Notes under the pieces: model-generated
The model's input: the letters and a program-made list of their open reading frames with translations, nothing else
Told to the model about the DNA's origin: nothing
Databases searched by the model: none
In this document: positions 32,519-46,367 of the stretch, piece by piece
How positions within the stretch are numbered: position 1 is the stretch's first letter
How the letters are laid out: every line of letters starts with the position of its first letter
Source of the DNA: Trichomonas vaginalis G3
Lineage: Eukaryota > Parabasalia > Trichomonadida > Trichomonadidae
Length of the DNA stretch: 64,000 nt
Assembly (NCBI RefSeq): GCF_026262505.1
Contig: NC_067206.1
Span: 10,505,179-10,569,178, forward strand
Direction of reading: 5' to 3'
Made by a program: the position numbers and the translations under genes

Positions 32519-33364
32519 CTAAGTAAGATCATTTATTTTTGCATAATATAATGCCAATATGGTTTCTTTTGATTTTATTTCATTTATAAGCAAATCAGAT
32601 TTACCCAAAAACTCCACTCCATAAGCGTTCATTTGCTAAATTAAAAAGTGACAATGGGCTAGTCTGTCCCTTTCTCATTCAAATCACATCAAAAACAAAA
32701 ACACATAAAAATATTTTATTATACTCATTCGAAATTAAAAATAATAAAATTTATATATATTAATTTCATTAAATCAAGGATAAAAATCTCACCGGAAAAA
32801 TAACCTCAGTGTGATAAATTTATCACCGGAAAAATTTACAATGAAAAAACCAGAATTTTCGAAAAAGTGACACCAACTATTAAAGTTATTTTATTACTAG
32901 ATTTATTTACAAATTATAAGATAATATCATTAACCGAATATATTTTTAATATAAATAAAAAACTTTTTTATACAAAAAATTACAATCAATCGATAAATAT
33001 TATAAAACATTTATTCCAAAAGATTAAGTAATAGGTGGGATCCTGCATATAATATAATTTTATGTCATAAAGTTTACAAATTTTAGATGGACCACAGTGA
33101 GAATGTGAGTGGTTAATTTAAAGGTGGTCTGATAAAGAAATCGAGGCTTACTCAACACAGCATGAAGCAGTTTCTAATACACAATCTTACTAGTCGTGTT
33201 TCGGTCGCCAGCGCTCTCATAGGGGTGCTGATTTCAAAAACCACTACTTCAAATTATTCAACAATACTCAATGCAGCATGAAGCAGCTACTACTGCTGTA
33301 TCTTACTGGTAGTGTTCTTCGCTTCTTACTATCAACTCTAAAACTAGTTTGATGTATTATTTAT

Positions 33365-33599
33365 TCATATATAAATATATACATATATAAATATATACAT
33401 ATATAAATATATACATATATAAATATATACATATATAAATATATACATATATAAATATATACATATATAAATATATACATATATAAATATATACATATAT
33501 AAATATATACATATATAAATATATACATATATAAATATATACATATATAAATATATACATATATAAATATATACATATATAAATATATACATATATAAA
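33365..33599. repeat. 16-bp AT microsatellite, unit 2
   Basis: Same as 14536-14740. Confidence 0.95.
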
Positions 33600-33894
33600 T
33601 GTTGTGCATGAAAATTCGGTTCACTTCACTTCTGACAAAAGTGACATATTTACATGGCAAAAATAGTTTACATGGCAAAAATATATAGGGTATTTTTTTT
33701 AAAAGTAGTTATCTTTATATATAAAAATAAAACTTTTGATATATTTGAGTAAATGATTTATTAATTTATTTATTTATTTTTTTTAAATCAAATCATATAA
33801 ATATATATATATATATAATAGTGAAATAGAACAAGAGATAATTATTGATGATTAAATTGTAGACGAGGATAAAAGTTTAGATAAATTAATAAAA
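33600..33894. mobile_element. Element G, unit 2, left end only
   Basis: Left TIR and about 250 bp of filler, cut before the palindrome array. Confidence 0.75.
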
Positions 33895-36800
33895 AGATAG
33901 TGTGTACATTTTGCAGTTTGCCTAACTTCTATAATATTGGGCCTTGTATAGGCTTCTTCTATATTACGAAGAGTAGGCGATAGTGATACCTGTCGGTTTC
34001 GCCATTGTTGCATAAGGTCAACTAGCTATTTCATGGGTCGCGTTTAGTGTATTTTCTTATTTTTAACTTGTGTCGCTCTTTGCTGAGTTTGAAGCTCCTG
34101 GCATTCTTGTTCTTGTTTGTCTCTTGTTGACTAAATTATTAAATATAGTAGTCTTTCTCTAAGTACAGGGTTGTTTCACTTTCTCTGGGGGAGTTGTGTT
34201 TCAACCCTTTTGTGTTGTACCGTCGCTATGTAATATTAGAACTGTCTCACATTTACCATGGAGAAGTGTTATACTTGTGTCTATATATTTCACATCTCAA
34301 TATATGCTTTTTTCCCACCGGAGTTTGATGGTTGTTTAAGTCTCTTAAACATTTTTTATATAGTTCAAACCGTCAATTGACATGGTGCGGCCGTAAGCAT
34401 GATGAAAAGGAGCAGAATGGTTTTTGGTTCGACGAATGCAGACTATGTTTCAATTTTTTTTGAACGCAGATAGTTTTCAATATCGTCTGATTTGTGGGAA
34501 GAACGGTCACGTCGGGATGTCATATTTATGTTATGAGTATGGTATTTTTGTCAAGAATATGTCAAAGCAGTTTTCACATCTAATAATATGTTGGAACGTT
34601 AATGGTAAGTTATAGTCGTACATGAAGAAGACCAACTGAAAGTGAATTTTTTTTTAATTCGCACGCCCTATAAACACACAAAACAACAATAATCGCAGCT
34701 TTTAAGCCATGGTATCATACTACATCTCTACGACTCCTAAGGCGATGTACAAGTTGCGCCATAGTCATCGCAACGAGTACAAGTTAATCTCGGAGAGCGC
34801 ATGTTGGTGTTGGTAAGCTAGAGATTTTAATCCATTCTAGTGTTTCTTGTCGCTTAGAAACATAGGTGTCCTTGTTCGATGTCATTTTTGACCCTATGGG
34901 GATTAGTGAGAAGGTTTATTTGTTCTCTTTATACAGTATTGGTGTGCAGTGCAGATTTTTGTGCTCCGAGGGGAGATGAAGGGAGAGTATGGCATTAGTG
35001 GTATGGTGAGGTTGGAAGAAGGGTTGTGGTGTTGAGGGAGCAGTTAGGGGTATTAGCGGGAAGAGAGATAAGTCAGCAGACTACTATACAATATCTGTAC
35101 AGAAAGTTGGGAAGTAGGCACGGAGTAGTCAGTGAATGTTGAGTGCGGAGATTCACTGCAACAAGAGGAAAATTCAAGATGCTATGGACTAATGTAGAGA
35201 CAGCAGAAACTATATAACAAATCAAATGACTACTATAGACAAGCAGGTACACTTTGACAAATGGTAAAAGAATCTATTTATGAACAAGAATAACCATGCC
35301 AACAATGTGGTAAACAAAACGTCAAACGTTGCAACCAGACTCTGCAAACGTGGGGAAATGTAAAGTTTTTTACTGAGATGAAGCGACAATACAGCCCATG
35401 AGCACAATGGGTCAGATTTGATTTGTCGGATTCCAGCAGTTTACACCACGTTTGTGCAAGTTCTCCTATATCCTCGTAAGTTTTAGACCGATCTTAAAAA
35501 ACCTAGAAAGAACCAGTTAACGAACAAAACTCAAAACTAAAATTTACTGAAGATTGATGACCGAAGAAGTTTGAAACTGGTATAATTAACCACGAAACCA
35601 AAAAGTTCAGAACTGTCCAAAACCTGTCAAAGAACGTTACAGATGAAGAGAAAAATTCAATAATAGAAAGTGCCAGTCTGGAAATAAAAACCGCTAATAT
35701 ATAAGTCATCTTTTCATAGAAATTGGAACGGCTAGTATCTCAAAAAGAGAAACAGACTCTACGAAATAAAATGATGAGTCTGGAAGGAGCTTTCGAGACC
35801 AGATGGAAAAGTTTACTTCAGCTGACGCAAGTCCAGTTCATTATAGAAACATCTCATGTTGACTTGAGAGTCGAAATATTCTATAATTTACAACAAAACA
35901 ACAAAAGTTGAAAGAAACAAATAACAAATGCTATATGATTTTACGAAGATGGTTGACGAGAACAGACACTACCTGAAGTGATTAAAAGTCAGAGGAACCG
36001 AAAAAAGTACGAAAAACCGATTAGAGAGAAAAAAACCAAAATACCTGAAGATAAACCAAAACAAAGTTTTAGTTTCCAAACTAAACCACTCAACCTTCAA
36101 TTACTGTATGGTTTGTGCGTCCTAAAGACTTTTGGTAGCAGAGTTTATGTAGAAGTAAAGAGAAAAAAAAATATTTTTAAAACAGTATATTTGTTTTATT
36201 TTTATTTTGAGATCTGTAAACCTGAGTATGTTGAAAAGACGGTTGGGAAACTTGTTTGTTAGATCATGAAATTATGAAATGTCAATACCCTTTAAACAAC
36301 CATATTTTTAATGAAAAATATTTTTTTTATTTTATTTGTAATATGTAGCGTGCTGTTAGTTGTCTGGATACAACCGTTGTGGAAACTTGTTTTGTGTTAG
36401 GATGAGATATATGAAATTTTCACTGTTGTGATTCCATTTTGGAAGTCAGAAACAATTAAGACATAAAAGAGTTTTTAAGCGGAATGGGAAGGGAAATGAC
36501 GGATACTCTTAATGAAGATGAATGGAAAAAACTATTTTTAAACAGTTGTTCATTTGCAACCATTTTATTACGTAACCCTAACAATTTACCCTTTTGTAGA
36601 CCATATAGACCGTAAAACGAACGACAATAGACCTGAATACTTACGTTGGTCACTTGTTTTTAAAACAATATAAACAAAGGCAACGATTTGGAAGATATTG
36701 TTATTCGAATTTGTCGACGAACTAGACGATGAAACAAATGGAAGATGACAGACTATTTGTGCATGCATCGACGTTTGATAGTTTGTTACTACTATAGCGA

Positions 36801-38000
36801 GAACAAGACTCTTCTACTTTTATACCTGGCGTTAAACTGATAGAAATTACAATATATTTTTAGACTAGTGGGGCTTAATGCATATTGTAACACTAGAGAT
36901 ACAGATGAAAAAACGTTTCAGAATACCTTATTAACAACTTCAAGAAGCTATTGGCATGACTAATTGGTTAAAACAATATATTTTTAAATAAATCAAAATG
37001 CTTCAGGTTCGAAAAAATCAAAGAAACAAATAGTAGCAGATACAAAACCGGTTAGACTATATCTTTAACAAATGCTGGTAGATCAATATAGATAAGAAAT
37101 TTTCATTTCCCGAACTACAGGTTTTGACTACGCAAGTTCGTTGGTTCCCCCCAAGTCTGTCAGTAATGCAAAGGCAATAGGAATTTATGACTAGAGTGTT
37201 TTGTTTCACAAACGAGGATACTAGACTGGCTTATTTGTTGAGTGTTTCGGCATTAGTAGGGTTTTTTGTCGAATGTGCAGTAATCTAGGTTGCGGATGGT
37301 GCTAATAGACAATTGTGTGACGAAATGAGAATCTTTACAGTTTCGTTCGCGACGAAATCCTGAAAAACTCTAAATGACTTTTCAAACTCAAGATGAACAA
37401 GTATATTTTATTTTGGGAATTTCAAGAAAAATGACGATTCTTTTTTACGTAGATGGAACATAGCTATGCTTGAAACTTGATTAATGACAAGATGAAGCTC
37501 GCATCCGTTTTCATTTGGTCAAAAGAGTTGAATATTTGAATCCCCAGTCAGATAGATACAGTCATGTTGTTTAATTTTGGAAGTGAAGACAATATCGTTC
37601 TTTGGGGCACAATTGTTCTTTCGCTTCTAAGCCCAGAAAGGAACCAATTACACCAGACTCGGTCCATTCTAAATTTAATACTTCCACCATGCAGATTTGA
37701 CAGGTTATTAGAAACGTGTTTGTACCCTCAATATTGTTATGTGTCATGCAAAGTTCTCAGTTCAAGCAACAATAGTTTGTCTATGTATTTGTTATAGGGA
37801 CCTTTTGACTTGCTTCTAAACTACAACCAAGCTAGTAAACATTTCTCTGACTTCAAGTTGGTCACAACAAATGGTGTCATACATATATTATTGTACTATA
37901 TCTTTTATCTCGAATTGTCTTTATTATTAAACTAGGGGGGGAAAGTTGAAAAGTAAATTGAATGTAAAAAGACTATTCATATAAATAATATTTTTTTTCC
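33895..38000. other. No recognisable gene
   Basis: Short frames only. The charged 94-codon frame at 35978-36262 (rich in KEKP-like residues) and the 62-codon frame at 35723-35911 look somewhat protein-like but match nothing I know. 34900-35150 is G- and T-rich. Confidence 0.5.
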
Positions 38001-41000
38001 TAACCATCGGAAAAATCATGAAAAACATGGAAATATTTACTTACCTATGTCGAAAATAGTAAGCGCCTCATGCTCAAGTTGTAGGCTACCTTCGTTTAAA
38101 GGCGTCCGAAAACTTTCGGGGTTTCAAATCTCCGATTCGCGCAGGTTTTTCCTTTATGCCATGTGATTTCCGTACATTATGTTTACTTATTTGGTGTGAG
38201 TGTAGTGAATAGTAAAGAGAGACGAGAGTGAAGTTGGTTACAGTTGTAATGGTTACTTTCGTGTTTAGAACTCCTATTGTTATCGTTAGTATATAATGTA
38301 GGGTTAGGACGGGAGGGAGTGGTGATTGTGTATGTTGTGGTGTTAGAGGGGATGCGAATAAAGTAAGTCTCTACTATATAGTCTGGGTGCTACGTTGTAC
38401 ATGAGAATAGTCCTTTGGCTCTGTCTATACAGAGAGAAGGTCTTTGCGAGCAGACTAATTAAATGTTATTCCTATCCTACTATTCTTCTTCATTATATTT
38501 CTTCCGACATAGAGAGCGAGTCCGTTGTTGGGTCGTAACATTTCAATTGTGCGTGCAATGTAGAGACTTTTTGCCTTGTCTGAGAGCTTCAGGAGAGGTA
38601 GTTTTTGGTCGCTGTCCGTAAGAAAAAGTTTCTCTTTCGAGACACATAACGGATTTCCGACAGGAAATTTCCTTCGACAGTGACTACAAACGGATGTCGA
38701 AGGAAGTCTTCCTGCCGACAGGATACAAACGGATGTCCGACGTTTAAGCCCAAACAATGCCACGTCCCACCAACTAGTCCATTTCCAAACCAGAGAACTA
38801 AAACACCAGCCGTGCAGCTGGTTTGTTGTTGTTTTTGGTTGTCTCAGTTCCAGCAAGTCTCTGTCGCTGATGTCTAGAGTATGATTGTGTTGTCGAATGG
38901 ATCTATTAGAGTGCAGTTGAGAGTGACCGAATAGTGAAGAGAGTCTGAGAGCCGTGAAGGGCTGAGATATGCGACGGCGACATAATTGTGGTGTTCGAGG
39001 TGCTATTGCAATGGTTTGTGAGATTTCATGTGTGGTGTGCTCAGATAGCGGAGCGTTAAGGAGAGTCCTGAGATTCGGTAGATGACGTATATGAGTTTCG
39101 AGAGAAGGGCTTTATCTTGGTTACCAAAGTAGTATCTTATATTCTCGCTTAAGGTGATTAGATAAGTTTGTCTGTCTGTAGTGTCATTTTAAAAATTATG
39201 ATGTGTTAGTTGGTGTTAAGTAGTTGGAGCGAGCGATTCATTCTTGTTTTGTGGTCTCACCTTCTGTGTCTCGTATCTGAGTGAAGGTGGATTGTGAGAT
39301 GTGTCGTCGTAAGAGGGTTTCTTTGGGTTTGAACTTCTGAGCGTAAATTGTCTGTCGTGTGTTAGAAGCTGTCTTGTTCGTGGAAGTATTGTTGTTATTT
39401 GCGTAGAACGTTGTTCATGCGTAAATGTTGGAGAGACTTTTCGTTAATTGTATTGAAGAGAGTGCCTATTATAGATATGGTATATAGTGTAGGTTTGTTT
39501 ACGGTTTGCTTACCTCTCTTTTCTCATATATGGTTGTCAGCCGAAATAATATGTGTGGAGTTGAGTTGTTGTTTAGTATGGATGGTTGAGAGAATAGATA
39601 ATTGCAGATCGAAGTGGGGCACTAGCACAATCAAGAGAACGAGTATCAAGAGCGTGTAGTTGTTGGCATGTATATTCGAGATCATATTTTAGGTATATAT
39701 ATAAAATAAGTGCTATTTCTTTTCTTCAATACTTTTGTTGATATACGATTGAAGCTCAAGGAGAGGATAGCTTAAGAACTGTAACAAGAGTAGCTTGTGG
39801 TTGGGACTGTTGTGCTGAGTAATGATATAGACAAAGTGATTGAATATTGTTTATAAAGTGCAGGACATGTATTGAACGTCAGTGGGTGTTTACCAAATGC
39901 TGAATCCATACACAAAAAACTAACCATTCTAATTGACGAAATGAAGGTCAAAGGCAACTGCCAGTAGAATACAAAAGTTCATTACGTAATATAAATTATA
40001 ATCCTGGTGTCCATGCAACCATAAAGTTATGGACAAAGATTGGCGACCATGGATAAAAGATTTCTGTAACATATATTAATCTGAAGAATTTAAGACACGA
40101 CTAACTTGTGTCGTTTAGTTGCTGAATTGTGTATGGCAGATAAAGAGAATAAGCATAGAAGAGGTAAGTAGGAATGAACATAATAAACCCGCTAATGGGT
40201 TCTGAGATGGAAGAGAGCAATTGACGCTTTTATGTTGTTTAGGCAGTAACGGTTCAGAATTATAACGCAAAATAATCGATCCGACAATGTTTCTATAATG
40301 ATAAATAGCAGCCAATGAGGAAAATAAACTAGACCGTCAAAGAGATAGAACGTTAATGCAAACGACTATGGCAGACTTAATTAAGAAAAGGAAGAGCAAG
40401 AACCGAGCAGAAAATAAAAATGGATAGATTTAGCATTCTGAACAAACTATCCACGCAGAAGATGTTTCTATTAATCTGACGTCAAGAAGAAGTATATTGA
40501 AGAAAATTGCGGTAATCGGTTAAAAACATTCGATTAATACTGACAAGGAAATGAAGCTCTACAAAACTGTTTAGATTTCAATATATCATCCGTACAGGAT
40601 TCATGTAAACGCTTATAAAAATAGACTAGGGTGAGAAAAAGGTGAGAAAACGGGTGAGTACTGATGCAACCTCTTCACCTAAACATTAATTTTTGCTGAT
40701 TGCAGCCAACAAAATCTGAGTAAAAATAATTTTTTAGGGCATGTGTCTCAAACCGTTGATTTATCGCAAAAATTAAAAATTAACTTGGGGTAGAAAACAG
40801 GTTGAGAAAACGGTGAGATTGCAACTCTTTCATTCACCAAACATTTATTTTGTCTGTTTTACGCCTCATTACGATGCAAGTCTGACAAAACATTTAGAAG
40901 AATCGTCTGACAAAGCAATATAGACGTCTTGTAAAACATTAATACTAAGAAATCATGAAAATTCAAGAGGGAGAAAAGAGGTGAGAAAACGGGTGAGATG

Positions 41001-43000
41001 TCACTCTTCACCAATACATTAATTTTTTTGTCTGATCTTACGCTCAATTACGATGAAATCCTTGACAAAACATTAGCGAAGTAGTCTTGACAAATGACCA
41101 TTTAGTTACAGGAGTCTTGACAAAGGCATTATCAATGATATCTATGAAGAACTGTCATGGTGAGTAAATAGCAGGTTAGGCATCTACTGCTGCATAACTT
41201 ATTATCTTATGAGAGTAGCAAATCTTGATTTTTAGAATTCAGAGATAATCTATGAATTGTTTTAGTTTTATTTATTTTTTATGATTTTGGTTAAGAATTC
41301 AAGACAGGTAGGTTTACAATTTTGACCCCTTTAGTCCGGTATGTCATAAGTTTTTGTTAGATATACATAATGCAGACATAAGGCAGATATATGAGTTTAA
41401 TCAAGAAGAGACATGACCGTTCATGGTCTGATTCGGAAGTCATGAGTAACGATGCTATTGTACGTCAAATCTTTGGCAAAGTATGTTGACACATGTTTTG
41501 CGCTCCAGATACCTAAGCTTCCTAAAAGACTGTTGATATTAATAGCACCTCATTGAACTCCTCAGTGAGTTTGAACATGTAGAACTTAAAAAGATGTAGC
41601 CAAGACATTGACAAAACTTACATCTACATCTAAAAGGTATTATGTTCATAGTTTCCTAGTTATCAAATAGCAATGTGGGCTTCAACCTTCGTTATGCAAT
41701 CTACATACTTAATGCTACTTTGACGAACTTTTTTGTAACAAAGCAAGAGAACGTATGGATGAAAGATGAACAAAAACATACAGAAAAGAATCTCACGTCG
41801 GTTACGCAAAGAAGGAAAGGAAAAGAACTTATAATATAATTGAATTTATACTGGAAGAGATGAAATGAAGAAGGACAGAGATAGTGGTATGTCGCATGTT
41901 AGTCAGAAGAAACAACAAAAGCTTTTAGACCTTGCTAAGAGATTTCAAATCTGACAGAAAATTCGTTCTATCGCGAAAACTTACCGATTTCAATGACAAT
42001 CCTGAAGAATGTAAACAAATAGTTCAAGATACGTTTACGCTCAAACACACTATGATATGAAAGGTTGTACATACTTTACCTCACAGAGAAGACTTACCGC
42101 TAAAACTGAAAGAAAAAAAATAACAGATATTTTGACACACTTCAAAACATAGCAAGGTGTAGAAACGCATTTATTTTCAAGCTTTGACACCCAAAGATGG
42201 CCAGTAGCTCTTATATAAGTAATTGTCTTGTCAAGTCCTTCTTGGCATTCGAGTCTCTTCCATCCGACATAGAAGAAGTTCTTCCTTCGACAGAAAAAGT
42301 TTTCCTTCCGACATGAAAAGTTTTTCCTTTCGCGACAGAAAAAGTTTTTTCCTTCCGACAAGGACCACAACGGATGAACTGACGTTCCCTCCTGTAGAAT
42401 GCCTTCCAAAGGCCAAAAACGCGACAGCCCCAGCAGCCACAGACAGACTTACTTACCTAAGACTAAACACTTACCATTTTTAAGCTTGACTTTTTACAAT
42501 TTTGATACTTTGTTTGCGTAGATATGAATTCTGAAAGAAGTATGAGGGTTTGTATGACTTTATACTTCTCAAATAGTTCATGTCTGTCAAACTTACCTGC
42601 CATGGACTCTTTCATAAGTTCCATGAATATCGCTTCGGAACAATCCGGAAAAGTATATATCTAAAGTATTCTCTTTACATCCTACTTAAACTTCTGCGTG
42701 CTTGTAACAATGAGCAACTGAGATGTTAAAGTGTCTGAACTGCTAAGAATTCGACACAATGTCTTGTTCTCTATTCTTTAACAAAGGAGAGAAGCAAATC
42801 ATCTCAAAGATAAGGGAAAGACATCTATGAGGTAAAGTCCTTCCAATCGTAAGAGTTGCAATTCTCTTCGAAATGTATTCTATCTTTCTTTCTGTTTGTT
42901 TTGAAGTGTTTCTTCTCTAATATTCTCTGCATTTCCTCATTTGGTCCTAAACTTAAGAATTTTATATACTCATTATAGCATTGTACTGTTCAAAACTCTT
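38000..43000. other. No recognisable gene; local repeats
   Basis: 38200-39400 is G/T-rich. Near 38640-38740 and 42240-42400, short repeats around TTCCTTCCGACA occur (ACAAACGGATGTC near 38680). At 40640, 40800 and 40978 a segment beginning GGTGAGAAAACGGGTGAG recurs in direct orientation about 160-178 bp apart. Frames here do not support a gene call. Confidence 0.5.
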
Positions 43001-43119
43001 CTTTGGTAATACGTTTATCCAATCTAAAACAAGTCTTTTATATACATACTAACTTAGACTTTTTTATAATATCTTTGAAACGAATTGAACGGTTTGGTCA
43101 AATTGACCAGGAAGTACTA

Positions 43120-43305
43120 TTACAATATAACAACTAACTCATAAATGGGTTCTTCCTCATCTAGTTCTTGTTGTGGTGGGCATGCCATTTTAAGATAAGT
43201 GAAATTCTTACCCGACCCAGGTGGTGCGATTAGACCTGTTAATACTGACCAATATAAACTTCTGAGCAAATAGAACTTGTCATGTATGGGTTTTAATCTG
43301 AGCAT
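43120..43305 (-). pseudogene. Fragment with a P-loop-like motif
   Basis: A 61-codon frame with APPGSGKN at residues 28-35, preceded by a hydrophobic strand, which resembles a Walker A nucleotide-binding loop. No further ATPase motif is visible in this frame. It could come from a viral-type packaging ATPase or any P-loop protein; a chance match is possible. Confidence 0.3.
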
Positions 43306-43638
43306 TTTCCAACTTCCTCTTGTTTCTTGTTTAAAACATTCTCATAATTTCTTGTCAAATGTCAGCAAACTTTTTTTCTAACAATTTTTAGAAAATTTAA
43401 AAATTTTATCTTTTAGGAAATGTCTAGGCGATTTCGTTCATCTATATTCTGGAGACAAGCTTTTCGACAGCAAAACATTACTGTAGACCATAAACTCTTA
43501 CATAGTGTAAACAGAAAGGTGAATTTGTTTCTAAAGTTCTTGTTTCGTGGGAATACTGACAAGAACCAATAAAAGCATTAAGCAGAGAAGTCTTAAAATT
43601 TGTCATATGAGCAGACTTGTTGACAGAGATGACGCCGC

Positions 43639-43851
43639 TTGGAAGATGAAGTCCAACAAAAGTTCTTAGAATGCAAAGAAGACACATGCGCTGTTCTTGA
43701 AGATGAAATAGAAAACAGAATAGAAGAGCTATTAAAGGCAAAGAACTTTTACATAAATATGGTTGCGCCAAATTTGGACATAACTCCACCAGAGAAGAGA
43801 AAGAAGAGAAAAGAAAGAAAAGAAAGTAGAAGAAGAGAAGAAAGAACCTGA
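43639..43851 (+). other. Short charged frame, unknown
   Basis: A 70-codon frame rich in E and K (helical, ending in an RK/ER-rich tail). It may be a fragment of a larger coding region, but I recognise no family. The remaining sequence to 46267 has only short frames. Confidence 0.25.
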
Positions 43852-46267
43852 ATCCAGAGAAAAAGAAATTTGACATGTAAAATATAAAATTTTATTTTAG
43901 AACATTTCTGGTCAATGTCAATGTTCTCTTCCTCTTTAGGAGCAAACACTGGCCTTGACCTCTAAAACTTTTTACCGCCACTATACCTTGAACTTCAACT
44001 ACTTAGACTCATAATATTCATAGTCGTCTGTCTTTCTTTGGTTCATAAGGTATATACAAGTTTGTATGCTTTACCGTTTCTTCGAGTTTTGAGAACTGTT
44101 CTGTCAAAATTTCTTTGACTGTCAACATACGTCAATGTATAAGTCTTCAAAAGTGCAACACACTTTTTTCTACAACAGCAAACTTAACTGTGCAATGTTA
44201 CCAAATTTTGTCAAATGTAGACTTTTTCAAAATTGTAGAAGTAACGATTCAAATATTGCGAATGAGCTAACTTATGTTTGACTTGCGTCATGTTACTTAT
44301 TTACTGAGATGAATTTTGCCACTTTCTATGATAAAAAAAGATTTTTTTTATAAAAAGACGTTTAAAATGGATTGTCATCTATGATAGCTTCTGAATTTGT
44401 TAAGAATATAGTCTAACGCATTTTTCATCTGTATCTCTACCTTACGTGACACAGCCATCCTAAGTAAATATACTTGTAATTTCCTATAGTTTAACGCCGG
44501 TATTATTAAAGTAGGAAGAGTCCTTGTTCTCGCTGTAAGTTAGAGAAACTCGAAACGTAAATGCTTATCCATAGTCCCTGTATTTCATTGCTTATCTTTA
44601 GTATCGTCGACAAATTCGAGATACAATATCTCGAATTTGCTAATGTTCTTATTGTTTCAGAACATTGTGAATCCAACGCAAGTTCTCAGTCTATTGTCGT
44701 TTCTTATATGTGTTTATATGGGTCTCAAGAGTAAGATTGTTAGGTGCGGTATAAAATGAGTTGCAATGACAATAGTTTTAGATAGTTTTCCTACTCATGC
44801 TTCAATAGTTAGTATATCCGTTCCATTAATCGCTCCACATTCGCTTAAAATCTTTTTGTCTTTTATGTTTCTGACTTCAAATGACTACATCAATCATGAA
44901 TTTCATATTTTCTCACTAACAATACAATTTTCCAACAGTCTTTGTCCAACAAAACCAGCGTACATTCAATAAAATAAAAATCACTGTTTTTAAAATTTAC
45001 TCAGAAAAAATTTTTCTTGTATAATACGCCGTTCCTGAACATCTAAAATATTTTTGACATTTGCCAGAATGTACGTTTTAGAAGCTGCCATATAACCAAT
45101 TCTTGACAATATTGTTTTATATTCATCGTTAAATGACCTTCATCTAAACACTCAAAGTCGCTTTCTATGGAACAGTTCATCATACATGCTTGTTTGCTTC
45201 TAACTAATGTTTGTCTCCATCTTCGGTATATGGAATTTTTCTTGGATTGAACTAGATAATGACTGAATGTCATAAATTATGAGAATACAATGTGTTGTAA
45301 AAGTTCAGATGTCAAAGTTTTGCTAAGTCGGTCAAAATTTCTGTATCTTGCATATGAGAATCTGAACGTTCTGACAACTACATATCTTCTGTCAGAACTA
45401 TCTTAACTGTCGATCGGAACAGTATTGTTTGAAACCAAATGAATTTTGCAACATTTTCAAACAAACTTTTTGTCTTTATATTTCTTTCAACAACTCCTAA
45501 CTTTGTCTGTTCTTATAAGACTCTTCAAAGCGATCTGAAGTTCAAAACTTTTGTTGTATATAACTTTAAGTTCAATTGTCAAACTAATAGAGTTTATATT
45601 CATCTGTATTGAGGAGTTTAACTTGCCACACGATGTTTCCTAAGTTTTTGTCATATTCAGGATTCGAATAACCTCTAACAAGTTTGCAACAAAATTCTGT
45701 AAAGAATGTGTTGCTTACTGTCCTTGTTTTTCGCAATGTCATATGAGGAGCAGTTTCATTTTTAGCCACTTGGATGTTTGTAAGATGTTGCAACACCAAC
45801 ATAAGGATAGTACTCATAGACTCTTTCGTTTCCATGCATATAATTTTCTCTTGACATGGGTCTTAACCAAGCTTCTATAACTTTGCTTTCCATTCTCACT
45901 TGTTCGTATTTAATATCTCAGTGAGATAGAATAAGAAGTTGGGAGAAATGGTGTATAGAACTTTATACCTCGAACTGAAAAATCTTCTAACTTTGACAAT
46001 AAGATATCCCAAGCATCTAACATCTTCATGCCAACTTGTACAACTTTTATTTTCTTAAGTTTCTGTCTACATTCTTGTTCTGAAACTATTGTTCGCTTTA
46101 GTTTGTTAAAGACTATCATCCATTCTTTCATAACATAACATTCTGGGGCAGAGTCGAATAAATGACTAAACGTTTCAAATTCTCGACTGCTTTGTTTAGT
46201 CTCGAAATGGACAACATATTTCCTGATGCTTGGAAGTCATAAAAATCTGAAACATCTATCTGTACCC

Positions 46268-46367
46268 NNNNNNNNNNNNNNNNNNNNNNNNNNNNNNNNN
46301 NNNNNNNNNNNNNNNNNNNNNNNNNNNNNNNNNNNNNNNNNNNNNNNNNNNNNNNNNNNNNNNNNNN
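46268..46367. other. Assembly gap of 100 N
   Basis: Exactly 100 undetermined bases, a conventional scaffold-gap length. It lies directly at the outer end of the left palindrome arm. Confidence 0.99.

Larger units (their letters stand above)
26452..32676 (-). mobile_element. MULE-derived element 'B', unit 2
   Basis: Same termini and the same ATTCAAATC duplication (26443-26451 and 32677-32685). It holds H without C and I, and the hAT-like J at 29862-31450. In unit 3 only the last 11 bases of B remain (60038-60048). Confidence 0.85.
23135..33894 (-). mobile_element. MULE 'A', unit 2, truncated on the right
   Basis: Left end and transposase are as in unit 1, without E and F1. Element B, with H and the hAT-like J, interrupts the region upstream of the transposase, and the copy breaks off inside G at 33894. 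Its transposase frame is open and differs from the unit-1 copy by a few residues. Confidence 0.8.
32843..33894. mobile_element. Element F2, unit 2, truncated
   Basis: Left part of F2 with its 80-bp repeat (32763-32842), the microsatellite and the start of G. It ends at the abrupt junction at 33894. Confidence 0.78.

Noticed and set aside
43120-43305. Second packaging ATPase
   Set aside because: Only a P-loop-like string is visible; kept as a low-confidence fragment, not as a gene call.
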